A stretch of DNA of 64,000 bases from Microcoleus sp. FACHB-1515 (GCF_014696105.1 NZ_JACJPO010000038.1:186001-250000); one strand, 5' to 3'; counted from the stretch's first letter, positions 25,367 through 35,200 are shown. Numbers and translations: made by a program. Notes: generated by a model from the sequence alone, not told the origin.

Positions 25367-28063
25367 ATGGAGTTAATCTGCTGCCACATCAACGCCGATT
25401 TTGATACGCTTGGTGCTGCCGTCGGCCTCAGTCGGCTGCGTCCCGGTGCCCGAATTGTGCTGACGGGCGGCTGCGACCCGATCGTGCGCGAATTTTTGGC
25501 ATTGCATCGCGACGAATACGCTTTGATCGATCGCCGTTCTGTCAACGTAGACGAGATTCAGTCGATCGCCTTGGTGGATACGCAGTGGCGCGATCGCGTT
25601 GGGGTGGCGGCAGAATGGCTGGATTTGCCCAACGTTAAAATCAGCATCTACGATCATCACCTGGCCTCAGCAGGCGACATTCCCACTGCCTGCCTGCATC
25701 AAGAGCCAGTCGGGGCGATCACCACCTTTATTGCCGAGCAGCTTCAGGCTGCCGAAATTGCGCTCACCGTCAGCGAAGCAACCGTGATGGCCTTGGGCAT
25801 TCATGCCGACACCGGATCGCTCACCTTCGATCAAACCACTGTCCGCGATGCGGCGGCGCTCACCTGGCTGATGGCGCAAGGTGCAAGCATCAGCGCGATC
25901 GCGCAGTACGCCCAACCCGGCCTTTCTCCACAACTGCAAGAGGTGCTGGCCTGTGCGATCGAACAGCTTCAAACCGAAACGCAATTCGGCCTCAGCCTCG
26001 CCTCCGTCCTGCTGCATCTGCCCACCTTGCCGATCGGACTGTCGAGCGTGACGGAACGCCTGATGCGCCTGACGGAAGCGGACGTGCTGCTGTTTGCTGC
26101 TGCCAGCGATCGCACCGAGGCAGAGTGCCGCATGACGATCGTGGGTCGTGCCCGCGCAGACGTAAATCTCGCGGCACTGCTGAAACCATTCGGCGGCGGC
26201 GGTCATGCAAAAGCGGCTTCGGCTTCTTTGCGAACAGAAGATCCTGAAGCGGTGATGGCGCAACTGCGGCAAGATTTGCGCGATCGCCTGCCGCACCCTT
26301 TGACCGCTCGCGAGATCATGTCTTCTCCAGTGCGGACGATTCGCCCTGACACGACGATCGCTGAGGCGCAGCGAATTTTGCTGCGCTATGGACATGCTGG
26401 CCTGTCGGTTGTGGATGCGAGCGATCGACTAGTTGGCGTGATTTCGCGACGCGATCTCGATATCGCCCTGCATCACGGCTTTAGCCACGCGCCCGTCAAA
26501 GGCTACATGAGTACGAATCTCAAAACGATCGCGCCCGACAGTACGCTGCCGGAAATCGAAGCGCTGATGGTGACGTATGACATTGGCCGTTTGCCCGTTC
26601 TTGACCAAGACCAGCTTGTGGGAATTGTGACGCGCACTGATGTGTTGCGGCAGTTGCATCAGGGCAGGACGATCGATCGCCCGACTGCCCGACTTGTTGT
26701 CCCGCCACCTGCCGCGATCGCGCAACTGCTGAAGCGGCTTTCACCAGAACTGCAAGCCGTCCTCAAAATGGCCGCCAATCAAGCCGAACAGCGCGGCTGG
26801 CAGCTTTACCTGGTGGGCGGCGCAGTGCGCGATTTGCTGCTGAGCGATCCCGCTTCGGGAGCGCTGCAACTGGTCGATATCGATTTGGTTGTGGATGGCT
26901 TTCATCGATCGGCAGATGCCGCAGCAGGCGTAGAACTGGCTCGCGCCCTTCAGCAAACCTTTCCCGACACGCGACTTCAGGTACACGGCAAATTTCAGAC
27001 GGCAGCATTGCTGTGGCCGCATCGCTCCGCCGATTCACAGAAAAATCTTGCCCTCGACATTGCCACCGCCCGCACCGAGTTTTATCCGTATCCCGCTGCC
27101 AATCCGGAAGTCGAAGCCAGTTCGATTCGCCAAGATTTATACCGCCGCGATTTCACCATTAACGCGCTGGCAATTCGCCTGACGGCTCCCCGCACCAGTG
27201 AACTGCTCGACTTTTTTGGCGGCCTGCTCGACTTGCAGGCCAAGCGCATTCGCGTTCTGCACAGCAACAGCTTCATTGAAGACCCGACGCGCATCTACCG
27301 CGCCGTTCGTTTTGCCACCCGCTTACACTTCACGATCGATCCGCAAACCGAAGGCTATATCCGCCACGCGATCGCCAGCGGCGTGTTCGATCGCATCCAG
27401 GCCGAGATGGAAAAAACGCCTGCCCTGCAAACTCGACTGCGGCGCGAACTTAAATATTTGCTCGAAGCGGCCTACTGGCAGCCTGCACTCAGCTTGCTCT
27501 CGGATTTGGGTGGACTGCGCTGTTTGCATCCCGACCTGGAAATGACGCCTGAGTTGCATCTGCAACTTCGCCGTGCCGATCGCTGGCTCAAACGCTTCGA
27601 TCGCGCTCAATCGCTGGAACACTGGCTCGTTCTGCTCGAAGTGCTGCTCGCTCAGCTTTCGCCGCCCGACCGCCCCCCAGTTGCCAAAAATCTTCAGCTT
27701 CCCGCTGAGACGATCGATCGCCTGACTCAGCTTGACGCGATCGAAGCACGCTTGCAGGCCGAATTGCCCGCAGGATATCGTCCCAGCCAAATTGTGCAGC
27801 AGCTACAGGCGTTGTCGATCGCGACGCTCGTTCTCGTTGCCGTCCGCAGTTCGCGATCGATCCGCCGAGCGATCTGGCAATATCTCACCGTTTGGTCAAC
27901 CATCAAGCCACCGCTCGACGGAAACGATTTGCGAAAGCTTGGCTACCGTCCGGGTCAACAGTTCAAATTCATGTTGAGTGAACTGCAAGCCGCCACGCTG
28001 GATGGTGAGGTGAGCGATCGCGCTTCAGCCGAAGCGTTTTTGGCAGAACGGTTTCCGCTTTGA
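25367..28063 (+). CDS. DHH phosphoesterase - CBS pair - tRNA nucleotidyltransferase fusion
   Basis: An 898-residue fusion. Residues 1-310 are a DHH/DHHA1 phosphoesterase (INADFDTLGAAVGL, YDHHLASAGD, GGGGHAKAAS). Residues 315-445 are two CBS domains. Residues 465-895 are a class II CCA-adding or poly(A) polymerase: VGGAVRD, the catalytic DIDLVV, RRDFTINALA and DPTRIYRAVRFA. The family joins tRNA 3'-end addition of C or A to a nuclease-like module regulated by adenine nucleotides. Some bacteria share the job between CC- and A-adding enzymes, and which activity this one has cannot be read from sequence. The start ATG at 25367 fits the DHH N-terminus exactly. Confidence 0.93.
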   Translation: MELICCHINADFDTLGAAVGLSRLRPGARIVLTGGCDPIVREFLALHRDEYALIDRRSVNVDEIQSIALVDTQWRDRVGVAAEWLDLPNVKISIYDHHLASAGDIPTACLHQEPVGAITTFIAEQLQAAEIALTVSEATVMALGIHADTGSLTFDQTTVRDAAALTWLMAQGASISAIAQYAQPGLSPQLQEVLACAIEQLQTETQFGLSLASVLLHLPTLPIGLSSVTERLMRLTEADVLLFAAASDRTEAECRMTIVGRARADVNLAALLKPFGGGGHAKAASASLRTEDPEAVMAQLRQDLRDRLPHPLTAREIMSSPVRTIRPDTTIAEAQRILLRYGHAGLSVVDASDRLVGVISRRDLDIALHHGFSHAPVKGYMSTNLKTIAPDSTLPEIEALMVTYDIGRLPVLDQDQLVGIVTRTDVLRQLHQGRTIDRPTARLVVPPPAAIAQLLKRLSPELQAVLKMAANQAEQRGWQLYLVGGAVRDLLLSDPASGALQLVDIDLVVDGFHRSADAAAGVELARALQQTFPDTRLQVHGKFQTAALLWPHRSADSQKNLALDIATARTEFYPYPAANPEVEASSIRQDLYRRDFTINALAIRLTAPRTSELLDFFGGLLDLQAKRIRVLHSNSFIEDPTRIYRAVRFATRLHFTIDPQTEGYIRHAIASGVFDRIQAEMEKTPALQTRLRRELKYLLEAAYWQPALSLLSDLGGLRCLHPDLEMTPELHLQLRRADRWLKRFDRAQSLEHWLVLLEVLLAQLSPPDRPPVAKNLQLPAETIDRLTQLDAIEARLQAELPAGYRPSQIVQQLQALSIATLVLVAVRSSRSIRRAIWQYLTVWSTIKPPLDGNDLRKLGYRPGQQFKFMLSELQAATLDGEVSDRASAEAFLAERFPL

Positions 28064-28157
28064 GGGCGCAAGGGGAACGGTCAATCCCCGATAGTTGACG
28101 CTCAATCTCCAAGCCCCATAAGGTAGAATCGGCAGAGCCATTTCACAAAATTTCTGT

Positions 28158-29216
28158 ATGAGCTTGACGGCTGGCGCAACGCTGCAAAACGGCAAATACT
28201 TGATTCACAAGCTGCTGCATCAAACCGATGCCACCGTCAGCTATCAGGCGACCCACACTAGCTTGAATCATCCCGTCGTGATTCACACGCTCAATCCGAG
28301 CTTGCAGCAGTCGTTCCGATTTGATGCGCTGCGGCAGCAATTTCTCGCCACTGTGAAGCAGGGCAAACTCAAAGCTGCGATCGTGCGGGACTGCTTTGAA
28401 GAAAACAACCTGCCCTACGTTGTCCTGGAACCCGCTTCAACTCCCATCAAGCTCACAGACTGGATGCCGTTTTTGACGCCTGCCGTCTTGGGTGCGCCTG
28501 CCGAAAGTGGCAATACCGCCCCTTCGATCGCGGTTCCAGCGATCGCTCCGCCTGCTCCTGCTCCCGCTCCTGTCGCCGCTGCGCCTCAGCTTCCCTCACT
28601 GCCCGCTCAGGCGATCGCGCCACTGCCGCCACCGCCACCCGTTGTTCCCGCACCTTCGACTTCTCGCTTTTCGCGCTGGCTGCCGATCGCCCTGCTGCTC
28701 ACCGCAGGTTTCGCAGGCTTGAGCGGAGCTGCGATCGGCTGGAAGCTCCGCAACGGTGCGGCATCGGCAAGCGCACCTGCTTTGTTTAGTCGCGAACAGT
28801 CTTTTCCTGAGAAAACTGACTGGCTCGGCGAAGATCCATATGCCGACAGCGACAGCGGAGACGATTCCTTTGATTCAGCAAGTCCAGCGATCGAGCGGCG
28901 CAGCACCACGCGGCAGCGACGAGCGATCGAACCGGAACCCGAATATTATGAGCCGCGCCCGCGATCGCGTTCTCGCCAAGTCGAGCGGTCTGAACCAGAG
29001 CGATCGCGATCGCGAGTCGAAGATCAGCCACAGGTCGAATCCAAGCCAGAGATCGAAGCGCCAAAGGTCGAAAGCTTGCCCGATCCAGTTCCACAGCCGG
29101 AAGCACCTCTGCCCGATCCGACTCCGGTTGCGCCCGAACCGCCCGCGCCCGATCCTGTCGAAGTTCCCAGTCCCAAAGTTCAGCTTGCACCACCTGCCGA
29201 ACCCATTTCGCAGTAG
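28158..29216 (+). CDS. Membrane protein with a kinase N-lobe-like domain and Pro-rich and charged linkers
   Basis: A 352-residue protein. Residues 1-95 look like the N-lobe of a Ser/Thr kinase (LQNGKYLIHKLLHQTDATVS, PVVIHTLNPSL, LPYVVLEPAS), but the glycine loop and the catalytic Lys are not preserved and there is no C-lobe. A Pro/Ala-rich linker (115-170) leads to one membrane span (WLPIALLLTAGFAGLSGAAIGW, about 173-195). A long, highly charged, Pro/Glu/Arg-rich tail runs to the end. The tail is probably disordered and, by the single span, outside the cytoplasm. No catalytic function is expected. A scaffold or sensor role is speculation. Confidence 0.7.
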   Translation: MSLTAGATLQNGKYLIHKLLHQTDATVSYQATHTSLNHPVVIHTLNPSLQQSFRFDALRQQFLATVKQGKLKAAIVRDCFEENNLPYVVLEPASTPIKLTDWMPFLTPAVLGAPAESGNTAPSIAVPAIAPPAPAPAPVAAAPQLPSLPAQAIAPLPPPPPVVPAPSTSRFSRWLPIALLLTAGFAGLSGAAIGWKLRNGAASASAPALFSREQSFPEKTDWLGEDPYADSDSGDDSFDSASPAIERRSTTRQRRAIEPEPEYYEPRPRSRSRQVERSEPERSRSRVEDQPQVESKPEIEAPKVESLPDPVPQPEAPLPDPTPVAPEPPAPDPVEVPSPKVQLAPPAEPISQ

Positions 29217-29229
29217 ACGGCCTATGGCG

Positions 29230-29901
29230 CTAAACAAAGTGATAGGGTGGCAACCCGTTTCCCAGACTCAACTGCCACAGGAAAGCGTCAGCTTGCCACT
29301 GCTGAAACTGCTGCTGAAGCTGTGCATCGATCGATTGATCCACCAGCAAATACAATCGCTCCACGCCATCTTGCACCTCACCGATCGTGACCGGATAGGA
29401 TTGCGCGATCGTGGCCTGAAGCGATCGCAACTGCGATTGCTGCATTTGCTGCCGCTGCGTTTCCTGCAAAAAACCAGCGCTTTTTGCCAGAGAGTAATCT
29501 TTGCCCTTCAGGTCAGGCTCGATCGCCCGGTCTGAGGCTGCAAGCGGCGAGCATTTCAGGCTGTATTCCACTTGATTGGTCAGCGCGGCGAGCTTGTTCA
29601 GATAGGCTTGCTGGTGCGTGTGCAAATGCTCAACTAGTCCGGCTTCTGAGACAAAGCAAGTACCGAACCGTAAAGGCAGCAGCGTTGTTTGCTCAAATAG
29701 TTCGCGAATGACGCGATCGTGATTCAAAACGGCCTGCATCAGTTGCTCGTCGCTGCGCTGAAGCATTTCCAAATCTAATTCGGGTTCAACAACGGCGACC
29801 AATTCAGCCGCAGAAACGATCGCCAAATTCCCCGCAAATCCGGCTGGCAACGTCAGAATCGATCGGGTGGAACTCGCCAAAAAGGTGTAGGCATATATCA
29901 C
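29230..29901 (-). CDS. GvpL/GvpF family gas vesicle protein
   Basis: A 223-residue protein with the GvpL/F pattern: N-terminal strand MIYAYTFLAS, helix DEQLMQAVLNHDRVIRELFEQTTLLPLRFGTCF, then the second domain with GKDYSLAKSAGFL and the C-terminal VERLYLLVDQ. GvpF/GvpL are minor gas vesicle proteins. No gvpA, gvpC, gvpN, gvpJ or gvpK lies nearby, so this copy is isolated, either from a dispersed cluster or recruited to another role. It converges on the preceding gene with a 13-nt gap. Confidence 0.82.
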   Translation of the reverse strand: MIYAYTFLASSTRSILTLPAGFAGNLAIVSAAELVAVVEPELDLEMLQRSDEQLMQAVLNHDRVIRELFEQTTLLPLRFGTCFVSEAGLVEHLHTHQQAYLNKLAALTNQVEYSLKCSPLAASDRAIEPDLKGKDYSLAKSAGFLQETQRQQMQQSQLRSLQATIAQSYPVTIGEVQDGVERLYLLVDQSIDAQLQQQFQQWQADAFLWQLSLGNGLPPYHFV

Positions 29902-30055
29902 TCGATTCGCACCGTTAGTGATGATGAAACGCGATCAAACGTGCCGATTTTGCCTGGTCAGCAGGTGAAATCGGCACGTTTGATTACTCATCGTAAAACA
30001 GGATTTCTACTGTGCAAATGGCGCTAGCGCAGACCTGTCGATCGATGTTTCGCTG

Positions 30056-30679
30056 CTAGCGTTTGGCCGCATGAACGGCTGACTTGCTGTGTTCAACCTT
30101 GCCTTTGCCGTTGGGATGACGAGGTTGAATTACGCCATATCCGCCGTGATTGCGCTCATAGATCACGTTGATTTCGTGCGTTTCGGCATTGAGGAACATA
30201 TAAAAATCATGATCCACCAGTTCAAGCTGTTCTAGAGCTTGCTCAACGGTCATGGGTGGCATCGCAAAATACTTGGTTCGCACGACTTGGGAAGGCAGAC
30301 TGGGGGCGCGATCGCTCACCAAATCACCAACGGCTGATTCGTCCAGCACTTCAACGGTTTTCACGGGTGCTTGAATTTGCTCTTGGCGCTTTTCTTTGTA
30401 TTTGCGGAGTTGGCGACAAATCTTGTTGGCAACCATGTCAATGCTGGCGTAAAGATTTTCGCTGCTTTCTTCAGCCCGGACGACTGCACCGTTAGCATAG
30501 ATCGTCACTTCTGCGGTTTGGCGAGGATTGATTCGAGGATTGCGGGCAACAGAAAGGTGAACGTCAACTTCTGTGGTTAAATTTTGAAAATGGTTGACGG
30601 CCTTTTCGATTTTCTGATGGACGTATTCGCGGATTGCATCAGTAATTTCGATATTCTTGCCCTGAATCACAAGCTTCAT
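30056..30679 (-). CDS. lrtA: Long-form ribosome hibernation promoting factor (LrtA/HPF)
   Basis: A 207-residue protein. The N-terminal S30AE domain ([57 protein letters not shown]) binds the 30S decoding site. The C-terminal domain ([39 protein letters not shown]) dimerises and yields 100S ribosomes. In cyanobacteria it is known as LrtA, from a light-repressed transcript. The ATG at 30679 has GGGAGG upstream. The region before it is 162 nt and is shared with divergent lipB. Confidence 0.93.
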   Translation of the reverse strand: MKLVIQGKNIEITDAIREYVHQKIEKAVNHFQNLTTEVDVHLSVARNPRINPRQTAEVTIYANGAVVRAEESSENLYASIDMVANKICRQLRKYKEKRQEQIQAPVKTVEVLDESAVGDLVSDRAPSLPSQVVRTKYFAMPPMTVEQALEQLELVDHDFYMFLNAETHEINVIYERNHGGYGVIQPRHPNGKGKVEHSKSAVHAAKR

Positions 30680-30841
30680 AAAGCTGCCTCCCTAGAGGAT
30701 GGGGGTGATACTTTTACCCTAACACTTTGTATTCTGTAGAACAGACCACTTTAGAATCATTTGCATCTGTTCACTATTCTTGATTTGTTGCTCAGCGCTT
30801 GAACCGAAAATTGTGTTAAATCCCGCTTGAAATTTTACTGA

Positions 30842-31546
30842 ATGGTGCTAAAAAACACGTCTTCTCCGCACGAACTGATTCGATCGCAACTGCGCTGCCA
30901 ACTTTACCAGGTCGGATTGATGGACTATGAAACCGCTTGGCAGTGGCAGCGATCGCTTGTCGAGCAGCGGCGATCGAATCCTGACCTTGAAGATTTACTC
31001 ATTTTGCTGGAGCATCCGCCCGTCTACACGCTCGGTCAAGGCGCAAGCTGGGAGTTTGTCAAATTTGATGCCACGCGGTCGGCGGCAAAAGTGTGTCGAG
31101 TCGAGCGCGGCGGCGAAGTGACCTATCACTGTCCGGGGCAGCTTGTCGGCTATCCGATCTTGAATTTGCGTCGCTATCAGCCGGACTTGCACTGGTATTT
31201 GCGTCAGCTTGAAGAAGTCGTGATTCGATCGATCGCCCCGTTTGGTTTGGTGGGTGAGCGCATTTCTGGACTAACAGGCGTTTGGGTAGAAGGCTACAAG
31301 GTGGCGGCGATCGGCATCAAGGTCAGCCGCTGGATTACGATGCACGGTTTCGCCATCAACGTGTGTCCAGATTTAATTGGATTTGGCGCGATCGTTCCGT
31401 GCGGCATTGACGATCGACCCGTCGGCAGCCTAGCGCAGTTTGGCGCGATCGAGTTTGCTGCCGTTCAGCAGCAGGTCGCTCGTGCTTTTAGCGAAGTGTT
31501 TGAAGTGCAGCTTGTTGAATCGCCGTTTGAGACAAAGCGCTGGTAA
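30842..31546 (+). CDS. lipB: Octanoyl-[acyl carrier protein]:protein N-octanoyltransferase LipB
   Basis: A 234-residue enzyme that moves octanoate from acyl carrier protein to lipoyl domains of pyruvate dehydrogenase, 2-oxoacid dehydrogenases and GcvH. Motifs: [29 protein letters not shown], the catalytic Lys in [17 protein letters not shown], and the catalytic Cys in IVPCGI. The length is usual. No lipA is adjacent. The ATG at 30842 is followed by a poorly conserved 12-residue leader, so a slightly later start is possible. Confidence 0.94.
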   Translation: MVLKNTSSPHELIRSQLRCQLYQVGLMDYETAWQWQRSLVEQRRSNPDLEDLLILLEHPPVYTLGQGASWEFVKFDATRSAAKVCRVERGGEVTYHCPGQLVGYPILNLRRYQPDLHWYLRQLEEVVIRSIAPFGLVGERISGLTGVWVEGYKVAAIGIKVSRWITMHGFAINVCPDLIGFGAIVPCGIDDRPVGSLAQFGAIEFAAVQQQVARAFSEVFEVQLVESPFETKRW

Positions 31547-31641
31547 AGGTATTGCTGCGTTCTTTGTCAAGAATCCGTTCCAGATGCAGCAGTGGCTCAA
31601 AGCGATCGAGAGTGTCCTGATCGATCGAGGGGTCTCGATCG

Positions 31642-32172
31642 CTACTGGGGAATGCGGACTTCGACAATGGTGGCGTTGAAGCGGTAGGTTTGACCTTCGA
31701 GTTCGATCGGTGTGCCAATTTTGATTTTGTTGTTTCCCAAAACCGGACCATCGTCCGTAATATTTGCGTTGCCACCCAAAGTCATTAACATGTCGGTGCT
31801 GTAGGCCATTTCAGGACGTGGATCGGGCAAAGCTCTCACGCTGCCGTCCGGTTGTGAAACCGTGACGGTGCGCGGTAGTGGCTTGACATCCTTGACGTTG
31901 ATTTGGCCGTAGGGCTGGTTGCGGATGATGATATTTGTTTTTTGGGCTGTTTTGATGTCGGTCATAAGCTGCTGGGGTTGCGCCACCGACAAACCGCGCA
32001 CGACGGCATCCACTTCGATCGCTTTGGTTTGAGCGCCCACTTGCGCCACTGAGCCAGCCGTGCCAGGGTAGAAGAACACGCCAAAAATGACCAGCAAAAT
32101 CACGAGTGCCGCGCCAATATCGAGCAGGCTAACTTTGCCGAATAGTCGTCCTTGAGAATCGAGAATTGCCAT
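31642..32172 (-). CDS. DUF4330 domain membrane-anchored protein
   Basis: A 176-residue protein with a short cytoplasmic start (MAILDSQGRLFGKVSLLD), one membrane span (IGAALVILLVIFGVFFYPG), and an exported beta-rich domain containing AIEVDAVVRGLSV, NIIIRNQPYGQINVKDVKPL and IGTPIELEGQTYRFNATIVEV. This matches DUF4330, common in cyanobacteria and of unknown function. It is convergent with lipB and divergent from the M48 peptidase gene. Confidence 0.82.
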   Translation of the reverse strand: MAILDSQGRLFGKVSLLDIGAALVILLVIFGVFFYPGTAGSVAQVGAQTKAIEVDAVVRGLSVAQPQQLMTDIKTAQKTNIIIRNQPYGQINVKDVKPLPRTVTVSQPDGSVRALPDPRPEMAYSTDMLMTLGGNANITDDGPVLGNNKIKIGTPIELEGQTYRFNATIVEVRIPQ

Positions 32173-32326
32173 ACCGCTTTACCAAAACATGCATCTCCAG
32201 AAGGCACTCTAGCAGCTTTGCTCCGCAGAGCGCACAAATTTTGTGAAATTTGACAGGCAACAAAATCGCGATCGCGATCGTCGCCCTGCTTATCGTTTCC
32301 CCTGTTCAACTTTCAGCCAACAGTCT

Positions 32327-33178
32327 ATGATGCTTCAAACTCTGCTTGGATCGATCGATCGACTGCGCCGCCGCTGGCTGTACGGCTTGGTCTCGGCTTT
32401 AGTAGCGCTGAGCTTGATTTTGTCAACGGCTCAGCCGAGTCCAGCAATTCCTTGGCTAGACTTGATTTTGCGCGGCGTCCAGGTGATTCAGCTTTCCAAC
32501 TTGGGCGATCGCCAAGAAGTCGAACTTGGTCGCCGCATCAACGACCAGCTCACCAGCCAAGAATTTCGCCTTGTCCGCGACTCCAACATTCGCGACTACG
32601 TCGATCAAATCGGCCAGCGACTCGCACCGTCCAGCAGCCGCCCGAACATTCCCTATGTTTTTCAAGCCGTTGAAAGCGAGCAGGTGAATGCGTTCGCCAC
32701 GATGGGCGGCTATGTTTACGTCACCACAGGCTTGATGCGTCTAGCTGACAACGAAGCGGAACTTGCCAGCGTCATCGGCCACGAAATCGGCCACATTGCC
32801 GCTCGTCATGCAGTCGAACAAATGCGCGAAGCGGCGATCGCTTCTGGCCTAGTCACTGCGGCGGGACTCGATCGCAACACTGCGGTCAACTTGGGTGTCG
32901 AACTGGCAATCCGTCGTCCCCACAGTCGTCAAGCGGAACTGGAAGCTGACCAGCTCGGCTTGGCAAACATCACCAGTGCTGGATATGCACCGGGGGCAAT
33001 GGTTGATTTCATGCAAAAGCTGGTCGGTCAAGGTTCTGTGCCCACATTTTTGAGTACGCATCCGGCGACGAGCGATCGCATCGCTGCCCTCCAGCGCCAA
33101 ATCAATCCGGCTACTGCCGATCAAGGCATCGGTCAGGATGATGCCGCCTATCGATCGCGCATTCAGGCACTCCGGTAA
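32327..33178 (+). CDS. M48-family metallopeptidase, exported
   Basis: A 283-residue zinc peptidase. A hydrophobic signal (WLYGLVSALVALSLILSTAQPSPA) is followed by the M48 domain: VNAFATMGGYVYVTTGLM, the zinc site HEIGHIAARH, and the third ligand region SRQAELEADQLG. STHPATSDRIAAL closes the active site. It resembles the BepA/LoiP quality-control proteases of the periplasm, but lacks BepA's TPR tail. I used the ATG at 32327, where two Met codons lead into the signal peptide. The longer frame from 32243 has an unlikely charged leader. Confidence 0.9.
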   Translation: MMLQTLLGSIDRLRRRWLYGLVSALVALSLILSTAQPSPAIPWLDLILRGVQVIQLSNLGDRQEVELGRRINDQLTSQEFRLVRDSNIRDYVDQIGQRLAPSSSRPNIPYVFQAVESEQVNAFATMGGYVYVTTGLMRLADNEAELASVIGHEIGHIAARHAVEQMREAAIASGLVTAAGLDRNTAVNLGVELAIRRPHSRQAELEADQLGLANITSAGYAPGAMVDFMQKLVGQGSVPTFLSTHPATSDRIAALQRQINPATADQGIGQDDAAYRSRIQALR

Positions 33179-33398
33179 GCTTTAGCAAAACAAGATCGCT
33201 CCTTCACGCTTGCGATCGCACCACAGGCTGATTCTACAGAGGGTGCGATTCAATACGAAATTCTCCGCAGGAAAGAGCGATCGCGCTTCGGGTTCCTGTC
33301 TCTAGAAGGAATCGAGGAGCGATCGAAACAGGGTAGTTTATGGCTATCAACTCAAGCAGAGTTGTTTAACAGCAAATTGATACACAGGAAGTTTAACT

Positions 33399-33743
33399 AT
33401 GGCAAATGAAGCAGATATGACCGGAAAAGAAATGCAGGATGTTCGCCTTGGCGACCCGACTGAAGCTGAACCCGGACGTGGCGCACCTGGCGACCAATTT
33501 GGTGTGCAAACGGCTCAGCCGACCGATGTGAATGCGCCGGATGCAATTATTCCCAACAATGTGGATGTTGAGAAAAACATCAAAAACATTAAAGCTGAAG
33601 ACGCTCAAGAAGAAGCTGAAGATCCCGAACCGATTCACACGACGCATGGCTACGTGATTGATGAAGGCGGTTTGATCAACAATTTCGCCGTTGAACCGCA
33701 AATTTATGTCAACGAACCTGGCGATTTAGGCGATCAGCACTAA
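33399..33743 (+). CDS. Acidic hypothetical protein
   Basis: A 114-residue, very acidic protein with a good ribosome site (CAGGAAG before the ATG). It has no hydrophobic segment. The sequence is rich in Asp, Glu, Pro and Asn (GDPTEAEPGRGAPGDQFG, AEDAQEEAEDPEPIHTTHGYVIDEGGLINNFAVEPQIYVNEPG). It is probably intrinsically disordered except perhaps for the C-terminal YVIDEGGLINNFAVE segment. The family is not recognised. A hairpin follows the stop closely. Confidence 0.68.
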   Translation: MANEADMTGKEMQDVRLGDPTEAEPGRGAPGDQFGVQTAQPTDVNAPDAIIPNNVDVEKNIKNIKAEDAQEEAEDPEPIHTTHGYVIDEGGLINNFAVEPQIYVNEPGDLGDQH

Positions 33744-33750
33744 TGCTGAA

Positions 33751-33773
33751 GCGGCAGGAGTTGATGCTGCCGC
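33751..33773 (+). terminator. Possible terminator hairpin
   Basis: Perfect 7-bp GC-rich arms GCGGCAG/CTGCCGC with a 9-nt loop, eight bases after the stop of the acidic-protein gene. The downstream stretch is T-rich but not a continuous run. Confidence 0.45.
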
Positions 33774-33847
33774 AGTTTGCTTCTCTTATATTTTCACCCA
33801 TTAATCAGAGAGTATTCTCTGCACAAACACATTAACTTCAAACACTT

Positions 33848-35200
33848 ATGAATCGGGAACCAGATGTTAGCAATTCGACTGACCCGATCGCATCCCAGCC
33901 GCCCAAGGCCGAGTCGGAATCGATCGTATCCTTGGGCGCGAAGCTGGGTGAAACAGTTGGCAGCACTGCCTTGAGCATGGGGAAAGCTGCGGTTGAAACA
34001 GCGGCGGGACTCGGTACGGCCATGACCGCAACCGCGCAGCAAACGGGCAAAACTGTTGTCGAAACCGCTGCCGGACTGGGCGAAATTTTAGGCCACACGA
34101 CCGCTCAGACGAGCAAAAGCGCGATCGACACTGCTGCCGCCATCGGTTCGATCGTCGGCAAAACCTCGACGCATGTCGGCCAAACGGCGATCGATTTTGC
34201 AACTTGGGCGAGCGATCTCGTGGTTTGGATGGGCGAGGCTACGGTCAAGCAAGGCTATCAGTGGGTTGACCAAGCGACCAAGGGTACAGGGTACGCCGTT
34301 ACCGCACTTGGCAACAACAGCTTGGTGCGCCGACTGTCGGGCTTGCTGAGAATCGACTGGCTGGTAGGCATCAGCGATCGCATTGACCTGCAAAAGGCGC
34401 AAGCGGTTGTCGAACAACTGCAAGCGAAATATCCGGACGAGTCATCCCGCGAAATCGCGCATCGCATCATGGTTGAGAAGGCAATGTATGCGGCAGGAAC
34501 AGGTGTGGTCAGCAGCTTGGTTCCCGGTGCGGCTTTGGCACTTTTGGCGATCGATCTGGCGGCGACGACTGCACTGCAAACCGAAATGGTTTATCAAATT
34601 GCTGCTGCTTATGGCCTGGATTTGAAAGATCCAGGCCGTAAAGGTGAAGTTCTGGCGATTTTTGGGCTGGCTCTGGGCGGCAGCAAAGCGCTTCAGGCAG
34701 GGCTGGGTTTTCTACGCAATGTGCCGCTGGCCGGAGCGATGATCGGGGCGGGAACGAATGCGACGATGATGTATACATTGGGCTATGCGGCCTGTCGGTT
34801 CTATGAAGCGAAGCAGAGCGGAGAATTGATCGAAGCGAACCTGGCAAATTTGCAGCAGGAAAGCGATCGCTATTTGCAAAAGGCGATCGAGCAGCAGCAG
34901 ATTACTGACCAAGTTTTGGCCCGAATGCTGTTAGCGAGCTATCCCAACAAAACCTGGCGAGAAATTCAGCCGGAACTCGATCGCTTGCAGCTTAGCGATC
35001 GATCGATTCAGCAGATTTCTGATAGTTTGCGTTCTCCTCAACCGCTCGATCAACTGCTTGACCAGCTTGATCCAGAATTTGCTGCGCCGCTCTATGTTCA
35101 GTGCCAACGAGTGATGCAGATGGATCGCGAGATCAATGCCGCAGAAGCAGAAATTTTGAGCGCGATCGAGCAGCGCTTTGATCTGCCGCAGCAGATTTAG
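33848..35200 (+). CDS. EcsC-like protein with N-terminal 22-residue repeats
   Basis: A 450-residue protein. Residues about 45-130 hold four similar 22-residue units (GKAAVETAAGLG..., GKTVVETAAGLG..., SKSAIDTAAAIG..., GQTAIDFATWAS...), a pattern of amphipathic helices like those seen in LEA-type proteins. The central part has small-residue hydrophobic segments (GTGVVSSLVPGAALALLAIDLAA, VLAIFGLALGGSKALQAGLG) resembling the EcsC family. The C-terminal 110 residues are helical and charged. The function is unknown. Membrane association is likely. The stop overlaps the convergent tamB stop by four bases (TTAG). Confidence 0.6.
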   Translation: MNREPDVSNSTDPIASQPPKAESESIVSLGAKLGETVGSTALSMGKAAVETAAGLGTAMTATAQQTGKTVVETAAGLGEILGHTTAQTSKSAIDTAAAIGSIVGKTSTHVGQTAIDFATWASDLVVWMGEATVKQGYQWVDQATKGTGYAVTALGNNSLVRRLSGLLRIDWLVGISDRIDLQKAQAVVEQLQAKYPDESSREIAHRIMVEKAMYAAGTGVVSSLVPGAALALLAIDLAATTALQTEMVYQIAAAYGLDLKDPGRKGEVLAIFGLALGGSKALQAGLGFLRNVPLAGAMIGAGTNATMMYTLGYAACRFYEAKQSGELIEANLANLQQESDRYLQKAIEQQQITDQVLARMLLASYPNKTWREIQPELDRLQLSDRSIQQISDSLRSPQPLDQLLDQLDPEFAAPLYVQCQRVMQMDREINAAEAEILSAIEQRFDLPQQI

